The notes under the pieces were generated by a model that did not search any database, had not been told where the DNA came from, and was given only the letters and a program-made list of their open reading frames with translations. 64,000 nucleotides of DNA from Poa pratensis (taxonomy: Eukaryota > Streptophyta > Magnoliopsida > Poales > Poaceae). This document shows positions 45,685 through 57,452 of the stretch, one piece after another. The position numbers and the translations under genes are program-made. The DNA lies in NCBI GenBank assembly GCA_947311845.1, contig CAMZMU010000041.1, positions 134,233,975-134,297,974 on the forward strand, written 5' to 3'. Numbering within the stretch: the first letter of the stretch is position 1; the number at the start of each line of letters is the position of its first letter.

Positions 45685-48600
45685 TGTGAGGACCCCGGAT
45701 TAATTATCCGAGATACTCGTTATGTTTCCTGCAACAGTCCCATGATCAGTGTGCTGTTGCACATAACTTGAGTTGGTATCACAGAACACCCACAAATACC
45801 GAATAATTATACTTACGTGCTTGAAGTGATCAGCTTCAATAAGGTACTTGCAGCGGAATCACCAAATCAACGTGGAGCCCAAGTCATTCGCCTTTACCCT
45901 ACAGGCAGCTGACTGGGAAGCGCCCTAGTTCGCAAAGACGTCAGTGAACTCCTCCTCGTCGAACTGCTCTTCTCTGGAATCTGGCTAAGACAATAGCCAG
46001 GGACGAAACCAATATGAGTACATTTGATTGTACTCGCAAACTACCCCAACAGGAACATGCACTAATTTTTTTTTTTTTTTTTTTTTTTTCAAGACTTTTA
46101 TTTTTAGGGGAAACCTTCCCCAAATCTTTCAAAAGGAGAAGAGTAGATTTTTAATCCTGTTAAAAACAAAACCTTTTGGAAAGTAGTTTTCTTAATATCT
46201 TTGTTTAAAAAGGGTAAGAAATCTTTTTAAATCTTTTTCCCGAAAAATACACCTTCTTTTGAAAAGGGTAAGAAACCTCTTTTAAAACCTTTTTCCTCGA
46301 AAAACAACTTCTTGTCCTGATTCCAAGCCCGTCGCTACCTCGAACCAACTCATTGGTACAGGTACGAAATAACCTTTCCAGCCAACTTCCTTCCAAAACT
46401 CAACACCTTTCTCAAAACTTGCACATGGTCTTAGGACAGCCTTCCAACTGTCCGTATCCGAGGACTCGGCTATTCGAATAGTTTTACCCTCTGCAGAGGT
46501 AGTACGCTTTTCCCACACCCATCCGGTCACTCATCGTGTCAGCCACGTCCCGCCATACCAGAGGTATGCGAAGTTGAGATCCCGGCCATAGCCTGTCCTT
46601 TGCTCATGCTAGTATAGGACCCTGCCGCTACGACACTTTCCATCGACACTCAAATCCTCAGAAACTAAGTGTGAGGACTCGTAGTTCTGCCCGGCGGACC
46701 CAAGGGAGCCCTTCAATCCTCTTCCTCCAAGTACGTCCATACCGGCTTCCGGTAGACCAACATTGAAGAGGACCCAGGTCAGGGGGTAGGTCCTCAGACC
46801 ATCCCCTCATGGAACGAGGTTATCCTCGTTGTTGAGGCATCCAGTACTAACACGAGCAAATTATATGACTACGCCCTTGCCCATATGTGGGTAAGTGTGG
46901 TCGCACAGGATAATGGTTGGTCGTCATAGTGCTAGGACACAATGTGCATTTTTCTCAAAAACAACACCAACCTTCTTCAACTGAGCACCGACCTTCCGGC
47001 AGGTCTATCCAAGTATTTTTAAAAGAGAGTTTCGAGAAAACATTGTTTTTCCCATCCTATAGTTTTAAATAACTACCTTATACTTCTATATAAGGTGGCA
47101 AAATAGTTTTTCATAAACCCTTTTAAAAAGGTTTTCACAATCATTTCTAATTTTTCAGAGCAAAAATACTTTTAATCAAAACTTGGGTGGTTTGTAATCC
47201 CACCAAAAGATTTTCATAGAAGGCTTTGGAGTAAAACAAGTTCATTTAGAAATCATTGTATACCGCTAACACCTCTATATCGGGTGCCTCAACAATATAC
47301 TTGTAATTTTGGAAAAAGGGTTTTCAAAATCATCGCTTTCGTGGCAGACACCACAGAAATCATTTATGCTCTTTATAAGTAAAACAGGTAAATCAAAATA
47401 GATGTATATAGATGCAAGCTCAGTGGAGTAGCTTGCCTGCTTTCCAGCATGAAGTCTCTGGACTTCTCCTCACAGATCAAAGAATTAAACTCCGATTCTT
47501 CTCTCGTAAATCCTTTCCAAGGATCACCCCGGTGGCGTTTACATCTAGCGTCGCAAAAAGGAAAGAACACAATCAACATCCAGTAGAACCCTCCGACAAC
47601 AACCATCAAGCAATACTAACAAACAACAATCAAGAGAGAAGAATGTTATTTAACAAACAAGTTTGGAAATCACCCCACTACTCATGCTTATAAGGATATG
47701 GTTAAAGTTGTGATTAAGCATCTTTATCTAAATAGGAAATACTTCAGACAAAAGTTATCTGTAAACCAAAATATCTCACCAAGTGAAGGTGAAGACACTA
47801 ACATGAACAGGCAATACCTACAACTACTAAACTACTCAATCAAGCATCACTACAACTCTCAAGCATCACACACAGCTACTGCACACACAAAGCAACACAA
47901 TTTGATTTCAATTTAATTGAATTGACTATTATTTAATTAGGCCTTAAATAAGGCAGAAATTAGTGGTGCATGTTTAATTGCATAACTTGGGTTCTGTTGG
48001 TCACAAAAATACAAACTAAATTCCTACAGAAAGCTACTGAAGTGTAGAAGACCACACAATTGGGTTTGATTCACTTAGAGTTATTAAACTCCCTACATAA
48101 TTGTTTTAGTCCAGAAAGGTTTTCTGACATTCAATCAAATGCTAACTAATTAATAAGGGTTAATTAATTCCACCAAAATTAGGGGAGCTAAGTAATGACA
48201 GTACCAATCTAACAAAATTGGATTGGTATCCTTTGGACTAATTGAGGATCAGAAACCAACAAGTTTAGAATTTAAACCTTCTATGGTATTTTAAATATTG
48301 TATTTCTAATGTTAATTTAAATGAGATGAAACCACTTCAGTGAGTTAAAGAATTTCATAAGCTTTACAGAACCTTTGAGTTGGATTTATTTGGACACATG
48401 AATCTCGAGATATGGAATTATCTAGTGTTAAAGATACTTTTTATAAGTTTTATTCTAGCTAACATTTTAAAATGTAATCACACAAAACTAATTTAACAAC
48501 AAGATAGACAAGCAAAACACTCACTAACAGTACTAACATAATTTAACATGTCAAAGATCAGTAACACCCAAGTGGCAATACCAAAACAATCAACAATAAA

Positions 48601-51365
48601 CACAACCCACAATTTCATAATTTAAAACATTAAATCTAATTCTTGTTTATTAGTGGCAGAACATCATTTTTACTAAAAATTACACCTAGAGAGTTCTGTC
48701 AATCAAACAACCATGCAAACTTGGGTTTGTGTTCTCTGTTGCTATTAGAAACTACTCCAAGTGAGTTTGATCCAAAAAGTTATTTACATAATTTAATAAA
48801 AATGCACAAAGTGCTTGCTGGCCTAAACTAGAAGTGCATGCAACTTTTGTTCTAAACATTCAAAACATATGAGACCAATTTCTACTGAAAGGTACTGTGA
48901 AGAGCTTTCTAAAACCATTGGATTGACACATCTTAGATCAACACAAATTAAGTTATGGACAAAACACTGATTTTGACCAATCATAGCACAGCATTTTTCA
49001 AAGACACACAAATCAATATTTTTCAGATCTGTAAGTTGCACACGTCTCTAAACTTATAACATTACTATTGTGATTTTTGGTTTGGCCAGATTCAAACTAA
49101 AACTATTTCAAATGGATTTAAACTAAAGGTCCAGAAATATATCTACCAGGAAATAAATAAACAACCTAAAAAAAAGTTAGCGGGCTGGATCTGCTGGATC
49201 AGGGCTGTGCAGCGCAGGGAGTGGCCCATCTCGCGGCCCACGAGCGCGAGCGAAGGGGTACGGGCCAGCCTCTTCTTCCTCGACACGAACAGAGGGACGA
49301 CGGCGAGCTGGAGCTCCGGCGAGGACGGCGTCGGCGACCTGGGGCTTCCTGGGAGAGGATAAGAGATACATGAAAGCGAGCGGAGCAAAAGAAACTCGGA
49401 GATGCAAAAATGGCAGGGAGAGGTGGACTGTGGCGATCTCGAGTTTGCTCGACATCCCGTGGCCGGAGAAGGAGAAAGGTGAGGACGGTCTGCTCGATTG
49501 GCAGCTTCCGGGCTCGATTCCTCGGACGAGCATGGAGAGGACGACGCGTAGAGTCCGATGGTGGTCTTCGATTTGTGTGGGACGGCTTGCATCGACGGCG
49601 AGGCGTGACGGCCAGCTTCGGCCGTGGTTCAATGCGGAGGAAGAAAAGAGAGCGAGAGGGAGTGGGGGAAATGAGGATGGGGAGCAGAGAAGCGGCTTGG
49701 CGTGCTTCTTATCTTCTCCTCCAGGGCGAGGCGTAGAGGAGCGGGGTTCTTGCGGCGTTGACATGGCACGGGGACACGGCGACGACGGCGTGAGCAACAC
49801 GGCGCCCGTGCCGTGCTGCATCGCTGCAACAGGGGTGATGGGGGGGGCAAGGGAGAGCAGAGGTGAGTGGCGTGGAGGCTTCAGCTTCTCCTCCGCAGCG
49901 GCAAGGAGGGAGGGGGCCACGGTGGACGGCGACCACGGCACGCCGGCGTGAGGAGCACGGCGCCAGTGCCGTGCAGCGTGGCTGCTGCAGGAAGTCAAAG
50001 CAGAATTTGCAAAACGCCCCTTGACAAATAGATTTCCCTCACAGATAGGTCCTTCTTCCTATTTCTTTTTAATTCCTTTTCAAAACCAGTAGGGTTTCTG
50101 GGATTTAATTGAGGCCTTTATACATTTTTAAAAATTCTGAAAATATTTGGGTAGCCTCCCATATACATGTAGAGGCTCCACAAAAATTGGTTTTTGAAAA
50201 TAAAATGTTTTTCTCCATTTTTGTTCATAGGGTTCTAAATAAATCATTTTTGGAAATTAATAATTTGATACTCCTTTAATATTTAAAACCAGAGATAAAA
50301 TAGTTTGTAGAACCTTTGGAGCTTTCTTGAAAAATAAGATACTTCAAATAAGTTTTGTGTTCATAGAGAAAACATTTGTTTGAGGAAATAGAGAAATTGG
50401 GAGGGAAAATTAATGACCTTCATTTCCTTTTTTTTTTTTTTTGTAAATGAAAAGAGGGGTTTGTTTTAAATCGAAAAGTAGGTTTACTTGAGAGGGAGTG
50501 ATATGAAGTGGGGATGATTATTAGTTCACCTCACTCCTGGAATTTTGATAAAGAAAATATAATTGTTTTCAGAGAATAGAGGAATAGATAGAGAGGAAAT
50601 TTTTAATAGGATCATTTCTTGTAACCCAGATTTGATTTGAGGGTTACCTGAGGAATCATCCTCACAAGCAAACAACCAAACCAAGATCAGCATCACAACA
50701 ACATTAACAACACACAATATCAACCACACAACTCAATTCATACAAATTAATCATGCCACACTTTTCATGATCAACAATACTACCTTAAAAATGATCATAC
50801 TTAATTATGACAAGATGAAGTTTAGGAAATGGCTCAACTCATAATTGAATAGTTTTTCAAAAGATTTGAGAATGGAAATATGTGGGGTAATATATTTCCC
50901 ACTAGAATTTCTTTTAAACAGAGTTGAAACCTTGGGGTTCATAAAGATTGGAATTTTGAAAAGTCAAGGTTGAGGAAAGGATAGGAGATCACAGAGAGTT
51001 CTCCATATTTTATAAACATGAAAGTGTTGAAAATACTTTTACTGTCTCAAAATAAAGGGCATTTTATTTGTTGCTAGAACCAAGTCATTTTTGAAATAAA
51101 CTTTTGGCAATCATAAGAATGGGAAAGGCATATGGAATATTTTCTTGTCATAACATGGTCACCAGTGTTGAAAATATATTTTTACTTAGGTTGAGTTCTT
51201 AGGTTGACATTTACTAGTCAAACAATCACAAGCATTCAAGTCACACAAGGTCAAACAGAACAATTTTAAAAGGAAACACAATCATTTGTGAAATAATTCA
51301 AAAAGTTTTTGTTGGTTCTGAATTTTGGGTCTTATTTACTCTTATTATAGATTTGGGATGTTACA
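45685..51365 (-). repeat. LARD 5' LTR (right copy)
   Basis: Matches the left LTR apart from one A-run length difference (9 versus 8 A near 40500 / 49170) and one substitution (A at 41959, C at 50627) that I noticed. Confidence 0.93.
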
Positions 51366-51950
51366 CCGGCTAACTTGGGTGATGACATGGCCACGACGCC
51401 GCGCCTTGCCGTATCTTGAAGGTTGGCGAAATCGTCAACCAGATTGTCGGCACAGGCAAAGCGTTTGCCGCCAAGTTCTACCCTAGGGAGGACGGCGATC
51501 CCGTCAACTTCGATGCCCTGCTACACCTGCTGGAGAAGGCGGCAACCAAACACGACAGCACGCTACGCTCAGCAGCACGAGGCGGCGCCAAGTTGGCATT
51601 GGCGATGACGGCGGCGTGGTACCCGGAGGCTGATATTCATCAAGTCACCGAGTACTTCCCCACCGAAGACGAAAACAACCAAGCCATCGTGATGCAGGAC
51701 GTGCTGCGGTCTGTTCGGGCTATGCGACCCGGGTTGCCAACATGGTTGACATCCGCAAGTTCTACAAGGAACACCCGGATCCGCATGTTGCCATAGCCGA
51801 TCCCTCCTTGGCGGATCCTGAAGCTGCCGTAGGCGGAGAAGGCGAAGCCGGAGCTGAAGCGCAGCCCCAGGATGGCGGAGCCAGCCCCAAGAATGCCGGC
51901 GTCAGCCCCCAGGATCTCTCAACTACCTCCACCAAGGCGGCAACTCCTTG

Positions 51951-52489
51951 ACTGTCCTCTCCTGTAATGGCAGCACAAAACACTGCGTTAATCTGTTAAC
52001 GCAAAAACTTATATTTTGGGTTTGTAAATATTTGGGCCAACTTTTATGCTACACTTGGCGGTAGGCTTATTTAAGTGGCCCGCCTTAATATGTATCTCGT
52101 TTGCATGTTTAGCTTTTTCATATGTTGGCGGAACCTCATCTTAGTTACTTTAGCTGAGCCAACCAGGTGCAATACCAACTAATTTAGACTCAGAGACCAA
52201 AGCCAGCATGTTGGTGCCAACGACATACTACTAGGCGACCCACACACAAACAGACAGATAAGCATATTAGGCGGTGCAAAGATTGTTTGCTTTTTTAGCC
52301 GGCAGACGGCAAATGTCAAAAAGTTTGAACCTTAGCACGGAGCAAAAACTTATTTTGTTTGGTAACTTTTATGACAACAGATATATGATTGCGAGAAAAG
52401 ACAAAAGATGGCATGATCCCAAAACTGAATGAGCAAACCACAGACTTTTATTTCATAATCATATAGTACTTATTACAATGTGGAAATTG
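51951..52489. other. Gypsy-B spacer between convergent antisense gene and pol
   Basis: No ORF of note; holds the 3' ends of two converging transcription units. Confidence 0.5.
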
Positions 52490-53759
52490 CTAAGTGTAAA
52501 AAGGACGTAGCTGCTCAATGTTCCAGGGTCGCTTGGTTTCTTCATACTTGTCGTCAACCTTCCTTTTGCGCTTGCGACCTCGCTTCTTCTTGTATCCGTC
52601 TCGTGCGTCTACCAAGTAATAAGAACCATTGAGCAACACCTTACTGACCACAAAAGGTCCTTCCCAAGGCGGGGATAACTTATGCAAGCCTTTCCTGTCT
52701 TGGATTAGGCGGAGGACCAGGTCACCAACTCTAAAACTTCGTTGCCGCACCTTCTGCTGTGATAACGCCTCAAACTTTGCTGATAGATGGCGGATCGTGC
52801 GAGAGCAACGTCTCGTTCTTCATCAAGTAGGTCAAGGCCATCCTGTCTTGCATCTTCTGCGTCTTCCTGGACGTAGGCTTGAATTCTGGGAGAATCGTAC
52901 ATCATGTCGGTCGGCAACACTGCTTCTGCGCCATAGACTAAGAAGAAAGGAGTAAACTTGGTTGATCTGTTTGGAGTTGTGCGTAAACTCCAAAGGACAG
53001 ATTGCAATTCATCCACCCAAGCCCCAGCCGCTCTGTGCAATGGTACTTCGAGACGTGGTTTGATACCTTGTAGGACTAAACCATTTGTACGCTCTACTTG
53101 ACCGTTTGCCTGCGGATGTGCTACTGAGGCAAGATCTAGGCGGATGCCATGCTTATAACAGTATTCCTCGACTTCGCCTTGCGACAAGTTAGTGCCGTTA
53201 TCGGTGATAATGCTATGAGGCACCCCGAACCGAGAGATTATTCCCCACAGAAAATTTGCGGCTGTGGCGCCGTCTAGCTTTTTGATAGGCTTAGCTTCAA
53301 CCCATTTGGTGAACTTGTCTACAGCCACAAGTAAATGTGTGTAGCCACCAGGCGCCGTTTTAAACGGACCAACCATGTCCAAGCCCCAGACTGCGAAAGG
53401 CCATGTGATGGGTATTGTTTTAAGCTCTGAGCCGGCATGTGGATTGTCTGGCATAAAGTTGGCAGCCCCTGCATCTTTTGACAATGTCCTCTGCATCTTG
53501 CTTGGCTGTCAACCAATAGAAACCTTGTCGGAAGGCTTTTGAAACAAGGGCGCGTGAGGAAGCATGATGTCCACATACGCCCATGTATCTCATCCAACAG
53601 TTCTCTGCCTTCTTCGGGCGAAATGCAACGTTGGTAAACACCAGTGGTGCTACGCTTGTACAATTCGCCTTTGATTATTGTGAATGCCTTGGCTCTTCTT
53701 ATTATTTGCCTTTTCAAAACCTCATCATCCGGTAACTCCTGATTGATCAGGAAGTCCAA
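52490..53759 (-). pseudogene. Gypsy-B integrase, frameshifted
   Basis: The N-terminal zinc-binding segment (53759-53319, GVYQRCISPEEGRELLDEIH) shifts frame, then the core (53496-52705) reads WAVWGLDMVGPF-like context with DMVGPFKTAPGG, IITDNGTNLSQGEV and HPQANGQVERTNGLV (D,D,E). The C-terminal domain (52750-52490) has RSFRVGDLVLRL and a basic stretch, ending IEQLRPFYT. At least two frameshifts. Confidence 0.9.
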
Positions 53760-53850
53760 ATATGGCGTCGTCCAATCCGGCTTTACCAGTAGACGGCATA
53801 GCTAGCATCAACTGGTTCTGCCGATTCTGGGTCAAGGAGGTCTGCTCCTT

Positions 53851-54671
53851 TTATTGACGGCTTGTGTAGGTGTTCCAGGAAAACATCTTTTGGTACCTTT
53901 TTGCGTTCAGACCCATTCTGGCAAGTGTATCTGCCGCCTCATTTTGAGCTCTTGGGATGTGGCGGACCTCGTAGCCTAGAAAACACTTGGCGAATTCGTC
54001 AACGGTAGCTCGATATGCCGCCATTGTCTCGCTCTTTGTGTCCCAAGTACCACGTATCTGTTGCGCCACCAAGTCTGAATCTCCGTAGCAGAGGACACGC
54101 TGGACGCCAAGTTCCTTGGCAATGTGTAAACCATGAAGGAGAGCTTCGTATTCAGCAACATTATTAGTTGCCTTGAAGTGAATTTGTAACACATAACTAA
54201 GCTTGTCTCCTTGAGGGTTTCTTAAAACAATGCCAGCCCCCGAGCCCTGAAGCATTTTTGATCCATCAAAGTGCATGATCCAGTATGCATCTTCAGGGAG
54301 AGGTACTTCGTCCATGGCCTCCGTCCAATCTGCTACAAATCTGCTAAGGCTTGAGACTTAATGGCCGTTCTGGGTTTATACGATGTCGAAGGCGGCAAGT
54401 TCAATGCCCCATTTGGCAACGCGGCCTGTTGCATCTGTATTATTGATGATATCCCCCAGAGGTGCCTTGCTCACACCGTTATTGAATGCTCCTGGAAATA
54501 GTGCCTTAACTTCCTGGCGGCGTAGAAAACACCGTAGACCAGCTTCTGGTAATGCGGATAACGCTGTTTTGAGGCGGAAAATACTTCACTGATGAAGTAA
54601 ACCGGACGTTGTTCCGGCAAGTCTGAATTTTCCGTCTTGCGTTCCACAACCAGTACCACGCTAACAACCAA
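53851..54671 (-). pseudogene. Gypsy-B RNase H (RT-linked and second RNase H-like domains)
   Basis: 54671-54471 carries RPVYFISEVFSASKQRYPHYQKL of the RT-linked RNase H. 54315-53851 is a second RNase H-like domain with MHFDGSKMLQGSGAG, NNVAEYEALLHGL and YGDSDLVAQQI. A dual RNase H arrangement is a Tat-lineage hallmark. Segments are out of frame with each other. Confidence 0.82.
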
Positions 54672-54672
54672 G

Positions 54673-55647
54673 TTAGTTGCGCGATGTAAAGCAGCATTGG
54701 TTCCTGCGAACGAGGAGCTGCCAAATTGGAGCAGACGTTAACGCGTCCTTGAGTTGCTGCAAGGCGGCGTCTGCTTCGTCTGTCCACTCAAAGTTGTCGG
54801 ATTTCTTCAGAAGCCGGTAGAGAGGCAGTGCCTTCTCACCAAGACGGCTAATGAAACGACTGACGGCAGCCGCCGAGCCGGCAAGTCGCTGCACGTCCTT
54901 CAGGTCCTTGGGCCTGGATATGTTGAGGATCGCTTTGATTTTTTCTGGATTTACTTCTATCCCTCGTTCGGAAACGATAAAGCCAAGCAATTTGCCGGCA
55001 GGAACCCCGAAGACGCATTTTTTCGGGTTGAGCTTCATCCTATATACCCGGAGGCTATCAAAGGTTTCTCTCAAATCGTCAAGCAAATCTGCCTTCTTTC
55101 TTGACATGACGGCAATGTCGTCAACATAGACGTGAACATTGCGGCCAATTTGCTCGTGAAGGCATCTTTGCATACACCGCTGATACGTTGCGCCGGCATT
55201 TTTTAGACCGAAGGGCATCGTGATGTAGCAGAAGGTCCCGTAGGGCGTAGTGAACGCTGTTTTGATTTGGTCGGATTCTCGCATTTTGATTTGGTGGTAC
55301 CCGGAGTACGCATCCAAAAAGCACAGCAGCTCGGAGCCGGCTGTGGAGTCTATGACCTGATCTATACGAGGCAAAGCAAAGTGGTCCTTAGGACAGCACT
55401 TGTTCAAACCGGTATAATCAATGCACATTCTCATTTCCTTATTAGGTTTTGGAACCATTACAGGATTTGCCAACCAATCAGTGTGTACTACCTCCCTAAT
55501 GAACTTGGCTTCTTGCAACTTGATGATCTCCTTCCCTATTGCTGTCCGCTTCTTCTCACCGTAGCGCCTTATTCCTTGCTTCACTGGTTTGGCTCCTTCG
55601 TAGACGTTAAGAGAGTGCTCGGCAAGTTCCCTCGGGACACCTGGCAT
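54673..55647 (-). pseudogene. Gypsy-B reverse transcriptase
   Basis: Ty3-gypsy RT: WLANPVMVPKPNKEMRMCID, DAYSGYHQIKM, TTPYGTFCYITMPFGLKNA, catalytic HVYVDDIAVMS (Y-V-D-D) and KLLGFIVSERGIEVNPEK. 324 codons open; the end shifts frame before RNase H. Confidence 0.92.
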
Positions 55648-56198
55648 GTCGGCTGACGACCATGCAAAGATGTCCTGATTCTCACGGAGGAACCTGACGA
55701 GCGCGCTTTCCTATTTGTCGTCCAAGCCAGCCCCTATGGTGACTTGCTTGGAGCTGTCACCTGGGACCAGATCCGCCTTCTTTGTGTCTTCGGACGCCTT
55801 GAAAGTGTTCTTTTGCTCAGCGGTCTTTACATGCTCCGGCAACTGCACGTATCAGCTCTTTTTCAACATGGCTAACTCCTCTGCGTGGAGGACTGCCTCA
55901 GCGAAGGCGGCGTTGCCACGCTCGCACTCCTTTGCTTTCTTGAAGTTGCCATGACGGTGATTGTACCATTGGGTCCCGGCATCTTCAGCTTGCTGTAGAT
56001 GTAACACGGCGAGCCATGAACTTGGCGAAAGCTGGCCGTCCAAAATGGCGTGGTAGGCACTTTGAAGGGGACTACTTCGAACCTGAGATACTCCGAGCGG
56101 TAGTTTGTCTCAGGCCCAAAAGTAACCTCCAATTGATGCTTCCCATTGACTTGGCTTGCTTTCCCGGAACGATGCCATGAAACTTGACTTTGCTGTAG
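55648..56198 (-). pseudogene. Gypsy-B protease C-terminal part and linker, frameshifted
   Basis: Fragments in different frames read LDYSKVKFHGIVPGKQA, EVTFGPETNYRSEYLRFEVV and AVLHLQQAEDAGTQW, the usual protease-to-RT linker order in this lineage. Confidence 0.7.
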
Positions 56199-57452
56199 TC
56201 AAGCTGGCTTTCCGACAAGTTCATGCGCTTCAGTGTCCGCGTAGATGATGTTGAGGCTGCTGCCGCCATCCATCAACACCTTGGTGAGCCTGAAGTTATC
56301 GACAATTGGGTCGACGACAAGGGCGTATTTGCCGGGGTGAGGTACGTGATCTGGGTGATCATCTCTATCCCAAGTTATTGGCTCCTCTGACCAGTCTAGA
56401 TACTGGGGAACATCTGGTACTGTGGCGTTTAGCTCGCGCATCTCCGCCTTTTCTTCTTTGCCGAAGGAGTGCCCAGAAGCACACCAATTGGCCATGTACC
56501 TTGGGTATTTCCTTTCTTTGCGCACCAGCTTGGGTTCCTCATCCTCGGACATGGACACTGCCCCATCATCATCTTCCTTCTTTGTCTTCTCAGCCTTTTT
56601 GCTCTTTTTTGACTTCCAGCCAACCTCGGGGTCCTTCTTGAAGTCCTCCATGAACCGGCATTCCCCTAATGTGTGGTTAACTTTGCCTAAGGACGCGTGG
56701 ATTGGGCAGGGCAAGGCTTTTGCCTGATCGTATGTCAGGCGTTGCTTGCTGGAGCCGCCATCTTTACCCTTTCCTTTCCACTTGCGGTTGCCGCCTTTGC
56801 CTTCGAAGGCGGCGGCGACCTCGTTTGATGGTCCGGCTTTGTCATCCTGGGGAGCCTTGCGTTTGTGACTTGCTCGCCTGTTTGGCGCCATATCATGTGC
56901 GCCATCTCCATCGCGTGCATCATCATCCGCCTGTGCGTACATGGCTGCTACTTCGAGCATGACTCCGAGATCCTTGACTTGCATGCGTACGAGCTTATGT
57001 CTGAGACTTGAGCCCTTCAGGAGGCCTGTGGTGAAGGCATGGATTGCTTGATTGTCGTCTACGTTCTCGCAGCTTGCCTTTGTTTGAATCCACCTTGCCA
57101 AGAAGCTTGTAGCTGTTTCATCTGGCTTTTGCACGCAACGAACCAAATCTGTGTATGTATTGGGTCGCTTGTACGTGCCTTGGAAGTGCTGCGTGAACAC
57201 CTTTTCCATGTCATGCCAACTATGAATGCTTTTCTCCGGCAAGTTTTCGATCCAGCTTCGGGCTGTCCCCTCCAGCATGAGGGGAAGGAAGCGTGCGGCG
57301 ACGAGGCCATTGCCTCCGGCAATTTCAACTGCCAGCGCGTAGTCCGACAACCATGAGTTTGGCTTGTCCGCTCCATTGTACCTTTGATGAGTTTTTGACA
57401 CTGATGTCATGTCTCGGGTACTTGAACGTTGCGGATGGCTGGGCCAAAGCAC
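56199..57452 (-). pseudogene. Gypsy-B gag capsid and protease start
   Basis: Retrotrans_gag segment ARSWIENLPEKSIHSWHDME and FQGTYKRPNTYTDLVRCVQK, a basic linker with a nucleocapsid-type segment (CPIHASLGKVNHTLGEC) and then the aspartic protease start TKVLMDGGSSLNIIYAD (D-G-G form). 417 codons open before a frameshift near 56210. Confidence 0.9.

Larger units (their letters stand above)
37016..51365 (-). mobile_element. LARD (large retrotransposon derivative, Sukkula-like) with 5.68-kb LTRs
   Basis: Two near-identical LTRs (37016-42697 and 45685-51365) flank a 3.0-kb internal domain with no coding capacity. The 5-bp TSD ccggc is at 37011-37015 and 51366-51370. Minus orientation is set by the iMet primer site next to the right LTR and the purine tract next to the left LTR. 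Long LTRs with a noncoding interior match the LARD class first described in Triticeae; the name Sukkula is a memory-based guess. It must rely on an autonomous, probably gypsy, partner. Confidence 0.9.
33713..51950 (+). pseudogene. Gypsy-B antisense accessory gene (putative gypsy-type transposon domain), multi-exon, broken
   Basis: Exon 1 33713-35489 starts MASTQQNSVAAAAL. After an Ala/Ser/Pro-rich N terminus it has the domain segment SRYWLPSIMTSAYLKELEEGGYIPP through MSLPLSAFFLAVLSFYGLQPHNIAPN (resembles PF04195). A TGA at 34343 and the solo LTR at 34576-35180 interrupt it. GT-AG junctions then define exons 35573-35742, 35823-36264, 36382-36517 (with an in-frame TAG at 36454) and 36605-36922 (coiled coil). 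Exon 6 starts at 37009 and is cut by the LARD after six bases; it resumes at 51371 and ends near 51950 with at least two frameshifts. It is convergent with pol. Function in Tat elements is unknown. Confidence 0.75.

Noticed and set aside
37016..51365. An 8.67-kb tandem segmental duplication
   Set aside because: TG...CA ends, a 5-bp TSD, a primer site and a polypurine tract show the repeated blocks are two LTRs of one element.
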